NCBI RefSeq assembly: GCF_002836475.1
Contig: NZ_PJBJ01000028.1
Location: 212,040 to 276,039, forward strand
DNA length: 64,000 bases
Origin: Flavobacterium sp. ALD4
GTDB taxonomy: Bacteria > Bacteroidota > Bacteroidia > Flavobacteriales > Flavobacteriaceae
Reading direction: 5' to 3'
Below are positions 34,694 through 43,881 of this stretch, piece after piece. Position numbers and translations under genes: made by a program. Under the pieces are notes generated by a model. That model made no database searches and was not told where the DNA came from. It was given only the letters and a program-made list of their open reading frames with translations. Numbering within the stretch: position 1 is the first letter of the stretch; every line of letters begins with the position of its first letter.

Positions 34694-36541
34694 TTAAAAT
34701 TTATTTGCATAGCTTTTCATCCAGATATGCATCATAAATAATGGCATAATATAAGGAACCATTCTACTATCTCCTTTTTCTAAATTCTGAATAAGTTGCT
34801 TGATGTTTATATTTTCAAAATAGGGCATTTGAAAGAGGTCGCTTTTTGAAAAAGACTCTAATTCATCTTTGAAAGCGGGACTTTTTGTTAAATAATCTCC
34901 CCATGGAGCACTTAGTCCAACTTTTTTAAATTTTAGAATTTCTTTGGGCAGTCGGTCTTCCATAGCAGTTTTCAGTATAAATTTCCCTTTTTTTCCTGTA
35001 AACATCCATTTGTCATCCAGAGAGCCTAAGCCAATTATTAGTCTCTGGTCTAAAAAAGGTTCGCGGCATTCTATTGAAGCCCCCATTGTGACCCGGTCAT
35101 TTCTGGACAAAAGTGAGCGTAAATATGTTTGTTGATCAAAATATAGCGCTTGTCTTCTTAAATTATGCGGATACAAAGATTTTGCTTCTGTATATATTTT
35201 CTTTCTATATTCATTTTTGGGAGCAGAGTTAATTCCAAGGGTTTTTGAAATATCGCCCGGATAAATATTGGAACCATTATAGAATACTAAATCAGATTTT
35301 TTACTGATATGCGAATATCGAATGAGCTTTTCATACCGTGGATTTTTTTCAAAAAGATCCAAATTCCCTATTGTTGAAATCGATTTTAATAAGGCAGGGA
35401 ATTGCAATGTTTTATATCGAACATAGCCACCCATCAATTCATCTGCGCCTTCGCCAGAAATCAATACTTTTACCAATGGTTTTGCTATTTTAGAAATAGC
35501 CAATAGGTGAGGCTCGCTTAAGTGCATTATCGGTTCATCTTGAAGATAGGTTGACTGAATCAGATTGTCATAAAGGTCCATGTCTTCTAATTGCATGGTA
35601 TGAAAATCGTATCCGAATTTTTCAGCCATCATTTTTGCCAAATGGGACTCATTATGCTTTTGGTCTTTAAAACCAATATTGAAGGTTTGTATATTTTTGT
35701 AGTTTTGATGGTTCAAAGAAGCAAGTACTGATGAGGAGTCGAGTCCTCCACTCAATAATACACCAACCGGTACGTCACTAACCATTCTTAATCTGACCGA
35801 ATCGTCAAAAGTCTCCCTAAACCATTCTATTGGGTTTTTAATTTTGTGTTGGTTTTGAATTTCCTTTTTTAAATTCCACCATTTTTCAACAGTGATTTTT
35901 CCTCCTTCATGCATGGTCATACTATGTCCGGGTAGGACTTTATTAACATTGTGAAATAAAGTATTTTGGCCTGCTACAAATCTGTTGAAAATATACTCTT
36001 CTATTCCGTCCTGGGCAATTTTAAGGGGGACTCCCGCAGTAAATAATGCTTTTTGTTCAGATGCGAAATAAAATGTTTCGTTATAGAAAGAATAATATAA
36101 TGGTTTTACGCCCATTCGATCACGAACTACAGCAAGTTTTTTTTCTAGTTTATCCCAAATAGCAAATGCAAACATTCCGTTTAGACGAGAAAGCATTTTT
36201 AAACCATAGAGCTCATATAGTTTTATTAAAACTTCCGTGTCAGAACTTGTTTTTATGTTAAATCCGCTACTTTTTAATTCTGGGTAAAAGTCCTTGAAGT
36301 TGTAAATTTCTCCATTGTACACCATTACATATCTTCCGTTATCTGAAAGAAAGGGTTGATGTCCGGCAGCTGAAACATCAAGAATTGAAAGTCTTCGATG
36401 GCCTAAACCAATATTATTTTCAATAAATAAGCCAGCATCGTCAGGACCGCGATGTTCTAGTGAATCGCGCATCTTGGTCAGAATACGACTGTCCACTTTT
36501 TTTTGAGACTGCAAATGCAGGACTCCATTAATTCCGCACAT
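34694..36541 (-). CDS. asnB: Asparagine synthase (glutamine-hydrolysing), AsnB-type
   Basis: 615 residues. The N-terminal class II glutamine amidotransferase domain begins with the mature nucleophile Cys2 (MCGINGVLHL) and has EHRGPDDAG and RLSILD. The synthase domain (about 215-600) has the PP-loop SGGLDSSS (about 262) and SGEGADELMGGY (about 355). The makes-asparagine function is one option. This branch is very often found in polysaccharide loci, where it may amidate a sugar acid. It is two bases downstream of a glycosyltransferase gene, favouring the polysaccharide interpretation. Confidence 0.88.
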   Translation of the reverse strand: MCGINGVLHLQSQKKVDSRILTKMRDSLEHRGPDDAGLFIENNIGLGHRRLSILDVSAAGHQPFLSDNGRYVMVYNGEIYNFKDFYPELKSSGFNIKTSSDTEVLIKLYELYGLKMLSRLNGMFAFAIWDKLEKKLAVVRDRMGVKPLYYSFYNETFYFASEQKALFTAGVPLKIAQDGIEEYIFNRFVAGQNTLFHNVNKVLPGHSMTMHEGGKITVEKWWNLKKEIQNQHKIKNPIEWFRETFDDSVRLRMVSDVPVGVLLSGGLDSSSVLASLNHQNYKNIQTFNIGFKDQKHNESHLAKMMAEKFGYDFHTMQLEDMDLYDNLIQSTYLQDEPIMHLSEPHLLAISKIAKPLVKVLISGEGADELMGGYVRYKTLQFPALLKSISTIGNLDLFEKNPRYEKLIRYSHISKKSDLVFYNGSNIYPGDISKTLGINSAPKNEYRKKIYTEAKSLYPHNLRRQALYFDQQTYLRSLLSRNDRVTMGASIECREPFLDQRLIIGLGSLDDKWMFTGKKGKFILKTAMEDRLPKEILKFKKVGLSAPWGDYLTKSPAFKDELESFSKSDLFQMPYFENINIKQLIQNLEKGDSRMVPYIMPLFMMHIWMKSYANKF

Positions 36542-36543
36542 AG

Positions 36544-37611
36544 CTAGTTAGTTTTGATACTGTTAATTAATTCGTGGTATTTGTTGGCAATTATTTTCAT
36601 GTTGATTTTGTAATCGGCATTATCCTCGATAAATTGTCGGTTATTCAAAATAGATTCCTTTCTATAGGTACTGTTCTCTAAAGCCCATAGTAGTTCTTCA
36701 GCAAGCATTTTAGGATCATCTACGGTGATTAATTGTCCATTATTGCGATGGGTAATCCAACTTTGGTTTCCGGCTATGTTAGAAACAATAGGATAACAGT
36801 TGCAGGCCATCGCTTCAAATAATGATGCCGATACGCCTTCAGTTGTTGGCATACTGATATAAAAGTTAGACTGTTTTAATAACGTAGGTAATTCTGTATT
36901 TTGAATTCTTCCAGTGAAAAAAACCTTCTTTTCAATATTTAATTTTTTCGCTAAGTATTTCAAGTTAGGAAGTTGTTTTCCATCACCAATGATAGTAAGG
37001 GTGAAGTCAACGCCTTTTTTATTTAAAAGGCCAAATGATTTTAAAATGACATCATGACGGTATTCAGGCAATAAAGAACGGGTGACAATCGCACATACTT
37101 TTTCAGGATTTGCGGTATTCTTGTTGTCAAATTTCACTAAGTCAATCCCTTTTGGTAGCACCAAAACTTTGTTCATGTCCACGTCGGCTTCCCCCATAGA
37201 GATCGTCATTACTGGTCCCCAAGCATGAATCAGGGTTGCTTTTTTGAAGGCGTAATTTTGAATTATTTTTTTGAACGGTAGTAAAATAGAATTTTCGGGC
37301 CATAAATCAGTTATGCCCTGTTGTGCAATAGCTACCGGTTTTACACCAGATAGAGCGGCAAGAAAACCATAGCTTGTCGTTCTTTCGGCAATGACCATAT
37401 CAGGTTGGTACCGCTTTATAATTTTCTTAATTTTAAACAACGCAAATGCGAACTCCAAAATTCGTAGGGTTCTATTGAAAAAAGTATCGCTTGGTGTTTT
37501 TAATTCCCAACTTATTATTTCAAAATCGCCAAATTCTTTTAGCCCATTCGTCCAAGTTAGGACGTCAGCTCTGTAAGATTCACCGAGAAAAAGTATTTTT
37601 CTTTTTTTCAT
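36544..37611 (-). CDS. Glycosyltransferase family 4
   Basis: A 355-residue GT-B glycosyltransferase. The N-terminal Rossmann half has KKRKILFLGESYRADVLTW. The C-terminal donor-binding half (about 165-340) shows TLTIIGDGKQLPNLKYLAKK, KVFFTGRI and the E-x7-E nucleotide-sugar motif EGVSASLFEAMACNCYPIVS. The family usually transfers a retained sugar from an activated donor. It is in tight operon contact with asnB (two bases) and the DUF2461 gene (nine bases). The sugar and acceptor are unknown. No other surface-polysaccharide genes are nearby, so this is an isolated fragment of such a locus. Confidence 0.88.
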   Translation of the reverse strand: MKKRKILFLGESYRADVLTWTNGLKEFGDFEIISWELKTPSDTFFNRTLRILEFAFALFKIKKIIKRYQPDMVIAERTTSYGFLAALSGVKPVAIAQQGITDLWPENSILLPFKKIIQNYAFKKATLIHAWGPVMTISMGEADVDMNKVLVLPKGIDLVKFDNKNTANPEKVCAIVTRSLLPEYRHDVILKSFGLLNKKGVDFTLTIIGDGKQLPNLKYLAKKLNIEKKVFFTGRIQNTELPTLLKQSNFYISMPTTEGVSASLFEAMACNCYPIVSNIAGNQSWITHRNNGQLITVDDPKMLAEELLWALENSTYRKESILNNRQFIEDNADYKINMKIIANKYHELINSIKTN

Positions 37612-37620
37612 CGAAATAAA

Positions 37621-38298
37621 TTAAAATTCGTCAGAGTTAAGTGCTCGGTTGATAAATTCATTCAAAGGTTTTAAAAGGATGAGTTTTTTACTCATTTTTG
37701 GAACAAAATCTCTTTGCAGGATTTCTGAAATATCAAATTTTACACTAGCTTCAAAACTTTTTAGTTTTAATAGTTCAATTGCGGGGTGCTCTTTGTCATA
37801 TCCTCGGGGCGGGTTTTTAAGGGTGCTTTTTTCATTTCGATCAAAATCCCCAAATTCTTTTTTGAAGTCTTTTTCATTTAGAATTACTTCTAAATCATTA
37901 TGAAAAAAGGCGATTTCTTTGCGGACTTTTTTCAAATCATCTGCTAAGGGTCCATATAATCCGCCAGCGATAAAACTGGCTCCTTTTTCGATGTGAATAT
38001 AATAGCCGGCGCGACTTTGTCCTTTTGTCCCTGATGAAAGCCAAACCCCTATATGTGATTTGTAGGGTGATTTATCTTTGGAAAACCTAATGTCCCGATT
38101 GATCCTGAAAGTACAGTTTTTTACTTCAAGCAGTTCTAGTGTGGGATCCAAAGGTTTCATGATATCAAGAAAGTCAGCAACCAATTGATGGTAGTCCTTT
38201 TTGAAAAGCTCGTATCTTTTTTTATGGTCTAAAAACCAATCCCGATTGTTGTTCGCTTGTAAATCTTCTAGGAATTGCAGTGAATTTTTTGAAAGCAT
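37621..38298 (-). CDS. DUF2461 domain-containing protein
   Basis: A 225-residue protein matching DUF2461: LQANNNRDWFLDHKKRYELF near the N-terminus, TFRINRDIRFSKDKSPYKSH (conserved R and D/K residues, about 62-82), GYYIHIEKGASFIAGGLYGP and the C-terminal RDFVPKMSKKL. Cytosolic, function unknown. It is nine bases upstream of the GT4 gene, so it is translated with it, although the two families are not functionally linked as far as I know. Confidence 0.85.
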   Translation of the reverse strand: MLSKNSLQFLEDLQANNNRDWFLDHKKRYELFKKDYHQLVADFLDIMKPLDPTLELLEVKNCTFRINRDIRFSKDKSPYKSHIGVWLSSGTKGQSRAGYYIHIEKGASFIAGGLYGPLADDLKKVRKEIAFFHNDLEVILNEKDFKKEFGDFDRNEKSTLKNPPRGYDKEHPAIELLKLKSFEASVKFDISEILQRDFVPKMSKKLILLKPLNEFINRALNSDEF

Positions 38299-38314
38299 GT
38301 TTTGGCTATTGTAA

Positions 38315-38599
38315 TTATTTTCTTAAATCTACATCATTTATGAAACCGGTATATTTCCATTTTAGTTCTATGTTTTAGTGTAATAGAAGAGTAGGAACTT
38401 CGTCAATTTTCATTTCTGACAGTAAGGTGTTGTTTTTATTGGTATTGGCACGAATAAGAACAACAATTTTAGTTAATTAGGCTTGCGTTTGTGTCAGGTG
38501 AAAATTCATTTTTTTTAACAAAAGGTACGCCATTCTTCGTTGAAATCAATTAATACTTTTATCTGTATTTAGTAATTCAATATATTCCTGGCTGCTCAT
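38315..38599 (-). pseudogene. Thioredoxin-family protein, degraded
   Basis: From 38599 the frame reads MSSQEYIELLNTDKSIN then TGA. One base over, IDFNEEWRTFC matches the thioredoxin active-site strand VDFxAEWCxPC with the first Cys changed to Arg and the second followed by TAA. Back in the first frame come KIVVLIRANTNKNNTLLSEM, KIDEVPTLLLH, TAA, and NIELKWKYTGFINDVDLRK then the terminal stop. Multiple shifts and stops and the lost CxxC pair show a dead gene. It lies just after the rhodanese gene, with which such thioredoxins are often co-transcribed. Confidence 0.82.
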
Positions 38600-38608
38600 A
38601 AGAATAAT

Positions 38609-39004
38609 TTATTCCGTTGGTTTATTAAGACCTGCGGCGCTCCATTTCATAAAGCCACCTTTCAATTCATAGATATTTTTGAAACCTAACTCCTGAAGCT
38701 TTTCGGTTGCTTTTTTGCTTCGACGACCACTTTTGCAATAAACAAAAACGGGTTTTGTCTTGTCAAATTTTTCTGCGTCAGCAACAAAACGGTCTCCAAG
38801 CCAATTTACATTTGCAGCATTGTCAATGTGTCCTTGTGTAAATTCCTCAGGAGTACGTACATCAAGGATTTGTGGGTTTTTGGTTGTATTCATTGTTTCA
38901 GCAAAATCTTTTGCTTCAATCATTTTTATGTTTTCTGCGGCTTGACCGTTACATGATAGTATAACGAAGGAAACTAGTAAGAAGAATATGGAACGAAAAT
39001 GCAT
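38609..39004 (-). CDS. Rhodanese-like lipoprotein
   Basis: 131 residues: lipoprotein signal MHFRSIFFLLVSFVILSC (Cys18), then a single rhodanese domain with ILDVRTPEEFTQGHIDNAAN and the active-site loop VYCKSGRRSKKA (Cys about 90). Rhodaneses move sulfur or act as phosphatase-like scaffolds; a periplasmic redox or sulfur role is inferred. Its partner thioredoxin gene, directly downstream, is a pseudogene, so the pair has been broken. Confidence 0.9.
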   Translation of the reverse strand: MHFRSIFFLLVSFVILSCNGQAAENIKMIEAKDFAETMNTTKNPQILDVRTPEEFTQGHIDNAANVNWLGDRFVADAEKFDKTKPVFVYCKSGRRSKKATEKLQELGFKNIYELKGGFMKWSAAGLNKPTE

Positions 39005-39086
39005 TAGAATTTGATTTAAAAATTGATTAAGCTAAAATAAGTAATTTATCAGGATAGGAGGGTTTTATATCATAAAATAAACACCG

Positions 39087-40166
39087 CTATAAGTTAAATA
39101 TTTTATAGGATTGGTGGGTCGACTTTACAATTGCTTCGGTACGTTCTGGGTGTGTGTCTGAAATAAAAAGTTGTCCAAAAGTGTCGCTATTGACCATCTC
39201 TATTATTTTTGCCACACGACTTTCATCTAGCTTATCGAATATGTCATCAAACAGTAAAATGGGTTTTACACCGCTTTGTTTTTTTAGAAATTCAAATTGC
39301 GCCAGCTTTAAAGCAATCAGGAAAGACTTTTGTTGTCCCTGGGAACCAAATTTTTTAATGGGGTGGCTGTCGATTTCAAATGACAGGTCGTCTTTGTGTG
39401 TCCCGACACTGGTGTAATGTAACGCTCTGTCTTTGTTTATGTTTTCTTGTAATAAGGTCAGTAAATTATTTTCGAATAAATTACTTTCATAAACCAATTG
39501 AACCGTTTCTTGCGATCCAGTTATGGCATGGTGATGGCTGTTAAAAATAGGAATGAATTGGGATATGAATTCTTTTCTTTTTTCGAAAATGTGTTTTCCG
39601 TAACCATCAAGTTGTTCATTATATATGGAAAGGGTGTCGTTTTCAAAAACGCGGTTCAAAGCAAAATATTTCAGTAAAGCATTGCGTTGATTCAGTACTT
39701 TTTGGTACTGAATCAGGTGTTGTAAATATTGAGAATCCAGCTGAGAGATGACGCTATCCATAAATTTCCTTCTGGTTTCACTGCCTTCTACAATCAAATC
39801 CCTGTCTGCTGGCGATATGATGACCAAGGGAATAAAGCCGACATGGTCGGAAAATTTGTCGTAAGCTTTGCCGTTGCGTTTTAATACTTTTTTTTGACCT
39901 TTCTTCAAACTGCAGACCACCTGTTCATTCCTTTCATTTTTTATAAACTCGGCGTCAATGACAAAAAATTCTTCGCCGTGTTTGATATTTTGAACTGCCA
40001 AGGGATTGAAATAACTTTTCCCGTAGGATAAATGATAGATCGCATCAAGAACATTTGTTTTTCCGATACCGTTTTTACCTACAAAACAAATTATTTTTCC
40101 GTCAAACTCGAAATTTGCTTCTGAAAAATTCTTGTAATTGAATAGTGAAATCTTTTTTAAATACAT
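39087..40166 (-). CDS. recF: DNA replication and repair protein RecF
   Basis: A 359-residue SMC-like ATPase that loads RecA at gapped DNA with RecO and RecR. Walker A is [20 protein letters not shown] (about 30-49), the signature segment is [18 protein letters not shown], and Walker B is [14 protein letters not shown] (about 305). N-terminal [12 protein letters not shown] is typical. The length is normal. It is transcribed alone, separated from the rhodanese gene by an 82-base gap. Confidence 0.95.
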   Translation of the reverse strand: MYLKKISLFNYKNFSEANFEFDGKIICFVGKNGIGKTNVLDAIYHLSYGKSYFNPLAVQNIKHGEEFFVIDAEFIKNERNEQVVCSLKKGQKKVLKRNGKAYDKFSDHVGFIPLVIISPADRDLIVEGSETRRKFMDSVISQLDSQYLQHLIQYQKVLNQRNALLKYFALNRVFENDTLSIYNEQLDGYGKHIFEKRKEFISQFIPIFNSHHHAITGSQETVQLVYESNLFENNLLTLLQENINKDRALHYTSVGTHKDDLSFEIDSHPIKKFGSQGQQKSFLIALKLAQFEFLKKQSGVKPILLFDDIFDKLDESRVAKIIEMVNSDTFGQLFISDTHPERTEAIVKSTHQSYKIFNL

Positions 40167-40356
40167 CTTTAAGGCTTGCTGGTATTGAGGAGGTTGTTAT
40201 TACGGAAAGGCTTTTTAAAAGTGGGTGCAAATTATTGAAAATTATTGATATAAAGAGCTTTTGAGTGTTTTCTATGCTAAATATTTTATCATGGCGTAGA
40301 GTGAGAGACGTCTAAATAAAATATTTTTTGTATTTCAATATAAAATTCTATTTTTT

Positions 40357-40388
40357 TTGCGTCTGTTTGAATAAAAATTTTATTTTTG
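40357..40388 (+). promoter_or_regulatory. Promoter of the TPR protein gene (TTG-N21-TATTTTTG)
   Basis: TTG at 40357-40359, a 21-base spacer and TATTTTTG at 40381-40388 fit the Bacteroidetes consensus. The start codon follows 22 bases later. Confidence 0.6.
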
Positions 40389-40410
40389 CGGTTCACTAAA
40401 TTAAATTTAA

Positions 40411-41184
40411 ATGGCTACTTACAGTAAAAGAGGATATAAAACACCAAAAGAAAGAGCAGAAAAAGATACAGTTGAAGGCGTAAACATCGATGAAAAAGAC
40501 AGCACAACTGCTGGTGTTTTTACAACTTTGGACGAAACTGCTTCAAAAACCGAAGCTTTTGTTGCTAAAAATCAGAATTACATCATTGGTTTTGTAGGAG
40601 CTGTTGCTTTAGTAACTATTGCTTATTTAGCGTATCAAAAATTTATTGCTGAGCCAAAACAATTGGAAGCTGCAGACGAAATGTTTGTTGCACAACAAAA
40701 CTTTCAACAAGCTACAGATGGTGTTGCAAGCGATTCACTATATAAATTATCTTTAAACGGTTCCGAAGGTAAATTTGGATTTATTAAAATTGCAGAGGAG
40801 TACTCAGGTACTGATGCTGGAAATTTAGCTAATTATTATGCTGGAATGGCATATCTGAACACAGGTAAGTATACCGAAGCAATTGATTATTTAAGCGAAT
40901 TTAAGTCGGAAGATATTGTTTTAAGTGGTTTGGCAAAAGGGGCAATTGGAGATGCATATGCAGAGAACAATCAACCAGATGAGGCTTTGAAAAATTATGT
41001 TAAAGCTGCTGAAACAAATAAAAATGATTTCACTACGCCACGTTTCTTGTTAAAGGCAGGGAAAACAGCTTTGGCTTTAGGTAAAAAAGAAGATGCATTA
41101 AAATATTTCACTGATATTAAGGACAATTATGACGCGTCTCCAGAGGCTGCCTCAGTTGATGTCTTGATCGGTTTAGCTCAATAG
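40411..41184 (+). CDS. Tetratricopeptide-repeat membrane protein (YfgM-like)
   Basis: A 257-residue protein with a charged cytosolic N-terminus (YSKRGYKTPKERAEKD), one transmembrane helix (about 54-74, YIIGFVGAVALVTIAYLAYQ), and a periplasmic TPR region (about 115-255, with YYAGMAYLNTGKYTEAIDYL and NNQPDEALKNYVKAAETN). The layout resembles the YfgM/ancillary SecYEG-associated family, whose members help periplasmic protein folding; this role is inferred. It lies upstream of ribH, 103 bases apart, with its own promoter. Confidence 0.82.
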   Translation: MATYSKRGYKTPKERAEKDTVEGVNIDEKDSTTAGVFTTLDETASKTEAFVAKNQNYIIGFVGAVALVTIAYLAYQKFIAEPKQLEAADEMFVAQQNFQQATDGVASDSLYKLSLNGSEGKFGFIKIAEEYSGTDAGNLANYYAGMAYLNTGKYTEAIDYLSEFKSEDIVLSGLAKGAIGDAYAENNQPDEALKNYVKAAETNKNDFTTPRFLLKAGKTALALGKKEDALKYFTDIKDNYDASPEAASVDVLIGLAQ

Positions 41185-41287
41185 TACAAAAGGTTTTAAG
41201 TTTCTTGTTTAAGACTAGAGTTTTTTGATTTCAAAATTCTATCTTTAGCTTGTAAAGTCGAAAAATCAATTATAAAAACTATATCAA

Positions 41288-41863
41288 ATGGCAACCGTAA
41301 ATAAAAACTTATCCGTTTATGATAAAAACAGTGTTCCGAAAGCAAAAAATTTCCGCTTTGGGGTAGTTGTTGCTGAATGGAACGAAGCTATAACTGAAGG
41401 GTTATATAATGGGGCAGAAGAAGCATTTTTGGAAAACAAGGTTCCCGCTGAACATATTATACGTTGGAATGTTCCTGGAAGTTTCGAGCTTGTCTATGGA
41501 TGTAAAAAAATGCTGCAAACTCAAAACGTAGATGCTGTAATAGCTATAGGTTGTGTGATTCAAGGCGAAACCAAACATTTTGATTTTGTTTGTGAGGGTG
41601 TTGCTCAAGGTATAAAAGATTTGAATGTTCAAACCGATATTCCTGTTATTTTTTGTGTTCTTACAGATAATACCATGCAACAATCAATCGATCGTAGCGG
41701 AGGCATTCACGGCAATAAAGGGACAGAAGCTGCAATAGCGGCTATTAAAATGGCTTTTATTCGTCAACAGGCTTCATTGACACATCAAAAAGGAAATCAA
41801 AATTTATTGCCTACCGGCCCTTTGAGAATAGATAAAGGAACACCTTTAGAACTAACGGAGTAA
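41288..41863 (+). CDS. ribH: 6,7-dimethyl-8-ribityllumazine synthase
   Basis: A 191-residue lumazine synthase of the riboflavin pathway, condensing a pyrimidine and dihydroxybutanone phosphate. Visible: FGVVVAEWNEAITEGL, RWNVPGSFELVYGCKKML, AIGCVIQGETKHFDFV (the catalytic His in GETKHF) and DRSGGIHGNKGTEAA. The family is usually about 155-165 long; the last 30 residues (from about 160, ending in PLRIDKGTPLELTE) are extra but coding-like, possibly a stop-loss or lineage-specific tail. It is followed by a clear terminator. Confidence 0.94.
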   Translation: MATVNKNLSVYDKNSVPKAKNFRFGVVVAEWNEAITEGLYNGAEEAFLENKVPAEHIIRWNVPGSFELVYGCKKMLQTQNVDAVIAIGCVIQGETKHFDFVCEGVAQGIKDLNVQTDIPVIFCVLTDNTMQQSIDRSGGIHGNKGTEAAIAAIKMAFIRQQASLTHQKGNQNLLPTGPLRIDKGTPLELTE

Positions 41864-41885
41864 AACACTAAATAATTATTATAAG

Positions 41886-41921
41886 ACCTATACTGTTTAG
41901 TTAATAGTATAGGTTTTTTTG
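41886..41921 (+). terminator. Terminator after ribH
   Basis: ACCTATACT / AGTATAGGT stem with an 11-base loop, followed by T7, 22 bases after the ribH stop. Confidence 0.85.
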
Positions 41922-42024
41922 TTTTATTTATGACTGAGTATGTCATAAAACCCAACATAAATTCATTAAATTTGTGCACTTTGGTTTTTAAAAAAAAACG
42001 TAAATTTTAAATAAATATTTTTTA

Positions 42025-43881
42025 ATGACGAGTATCATTCAATTGCTTCCTGATCATGTTGCCAACCAAATTGCTGCTGGAGAAGTTGTACAAAGACCCG
42101 CTTCAGTTGTTAAAGAATTACTTGAAAATGCGGTTGATGCAAAGGCAAGTGATATTAAATTGATTATAAAAGATGCAGGAAAAGCACTAGTTCAGGTTAT
42201 TGATAATGGTCTGGGAATGGGTGTTACCGATGCGCGATTGTGTTTTGAGCGCCATGCGACATCAAAAATACGTCAGGCTGAGGATTTGTTTTCTTTGAAC
42301 ACTAAAGGGTTTCGTGGTGAGGCATTAGCTTCAATTGCTGCGATCGCACATGTGGAGATGAAAACCAAACCAGACCAGGAGGAGTTAGGTACTCAAATTG
42401 TTGTCGAAGGCAGTAAGTTTGTTTCCCAAGATGTGGCTGTGCTGCCGAAAGGGACTTCATTTGCGGTCAAAAATCTGTTTTTCAATATTCCTGCACGCCG
42501 TAATTTTTTAAAGTCGGATACGGTTGAATACCGTCATATTATTGATGAGTTTCAACGTGTCGCTTTGGCACACCCAAATATCTATTTTACTTTTTTTCAT
42601 AACGGAAGTGAGATGTTCAATTTACCTCCTTCAACCATAAGGCAGCGAATTGTTAATGTTTTTTCTGGCAAAACCAATGAAAAGTTGGTTCCAGTTCAAG
42701 AGGAGACTGAAATCGTGACCATTCAAGGTTTTGTCAGTAAGCCTGAATTTGCCAAAAAAAACCGAGGAGAACAGTTTTTCTTTGTCAATGATAGATTCAT
42801 TAAAAGCGGTTATTTGCATCATGCGATAATGGCTGCCTATGATGGTCTTTTGAGAGATGGAGCGCAACCTAGTTATTTTTTATATTTAACGGTGCCGCCT
42901 AATACGATTGATATCAATATACACCCTACTAAAACGGAGATTAAGTTTGATGATGAGCATGCATTGTATGCGATTTTAAGAGCTTCTATTAAGCACAGTC
43001 TAGGTCAGTTTAATGTGGCTCCAGTCTTGGATTTCGATAGAGATTCTAATTTGGATACGCCCTACCATTACAAGGACTTAGAGGGTGCTACACCTACGAT
43101 TCAGGTGGATGGCAGTTTCAATCCTTTTTCGGATGATAAAGTAAACAAGCATTATTCGGGGTCGGGGTACAAAAAACCTGAGACGACAGCAAGTTGGGAA
43201 AGTCTGTATGTGGGATTAAAACAAGAAGGGGAGTTTATTTCTGGTAGTACTGATTTTTCATTTGAAAGTGAAGAAGTTACAGGTTCCTTGTTTAATGAGG
43301 AAGAAGTGGAACAAACTGTTAATAATGCCTATCAAATTCATAAAAAATACATCGTTTCTCCCATCAAATCAGGGATGGTTATTGTGGATCAGCAGCGGGC
43401 ACATCAAAGAGTGTTGTACGAGCAGTTTTTGACTAATATGACTGTTCAGCAGGCATCAAGTCAGCAATTGTTATTTCCTTTAGATTTGTTTTTTTCGGCT
43501 ACCGAAATGGAACTTATCCAAGATTTAAAACTTTCATTGGTGAATACCGGTTTTGTTTTTGAAGAGACCAGTGGTGATCATGTTGTCATTTCCGGGATTC
43601 CAGTAAATGTAACTGAAAGCGAGGTTTCTTTGGTTTTAGAACAATTACTAAGTGATTTGCACGACGGTATTCCTGACAGTAGTTTTAGTCAAAACGATAC
43701 GATCGCAAAATCCATGGCCAAAAGCTTAGCTGTAAAAACGGGGACGACTTTAACGATAAAAGAACAAGAGAATTTGGTGAACGGTCTTTTTGCCTGTAAA
43801 GACCCCAATGTTTCCCCTTTTCAAAAACCAACTTTCATCACGATGCGTGTGGAAGACTTAGACAAAAAATTTGCACTATGA
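42025..43881 (+). CDS. mutL: DNA mismatch repair protein MutL
   Basis: 618 residues. The GHKL ATPase N-terminal part has LENAVDAKASDI, VIDNGLGMG and TKGFRGEALASIAAIAH; the transducer domain follows with NDRFIKSGYLHHAI and DINIHPTKTEIKF. In the C-terminal dimerisation domain the endonuclease motif DQHA(X)2E(X)4E appears as DQQRAHQRVLYE (455-466), lacking His and the first Glu, and the CPHGRP-type zinc motif appears as SPFQKP; so the product is probably not a nuclease of the common type. It couples MutS to later steps of mismatch repair. It overlaps the rhomboid gene by ATGA. Confidence 0.95.
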   Translation: MTSIIQLLPDHVANQIAAGEVVQRPASVVKELLENAVDAKASDIKLIIKDAGKALVQVIDNGLGMGVTDARLCFERHATSKIRQAEDLFSLNTKGFRGEALASIAAIAHVEMKTKPDQEELGTQIVVEGSKFVSQDVAVLPKGTSFAVKNLFFNIPARRNFLKSDTVEYRHIIDEFQRVALAHPNIYFTFFHNGSEMFNLPPSTIRQRIVNVFSGKTNEKLVPVQEETEIVTIQGFVSKPEFAKKNRGEQFFFVNDRFIKSGYLHHAIMAAYDGLLRDGAQPSYFLYLTVPPNTIDINIHPTKTEIKFDDEHALYAILRASIKHSLGQFNVAPVLDFDRDSNLDTPYHYKDLEGATPTIQVDGSFNPFSDDKVNKHYSGSGYKKPETTASWESLYVGLKQEGEFISGSTDFSFESEEVTGSLFNEEEVEQTVNNAYQIHKKYIVSPIKSGMVIVDQQRAHQRVLYEQFLTNMTVQQASSQQLLFPLDLFFSATEMELIQDLKLSLVNTGFVFEETSGDHVVISGIPVNVTESEVSLVLEQLLSDLHDGIPDSSFSQNDTIAKSMAKSLAVKTGTTLTIKEQENLVNGLFACKDPNVSPFQKPTFITMRVEDLDKKFAL

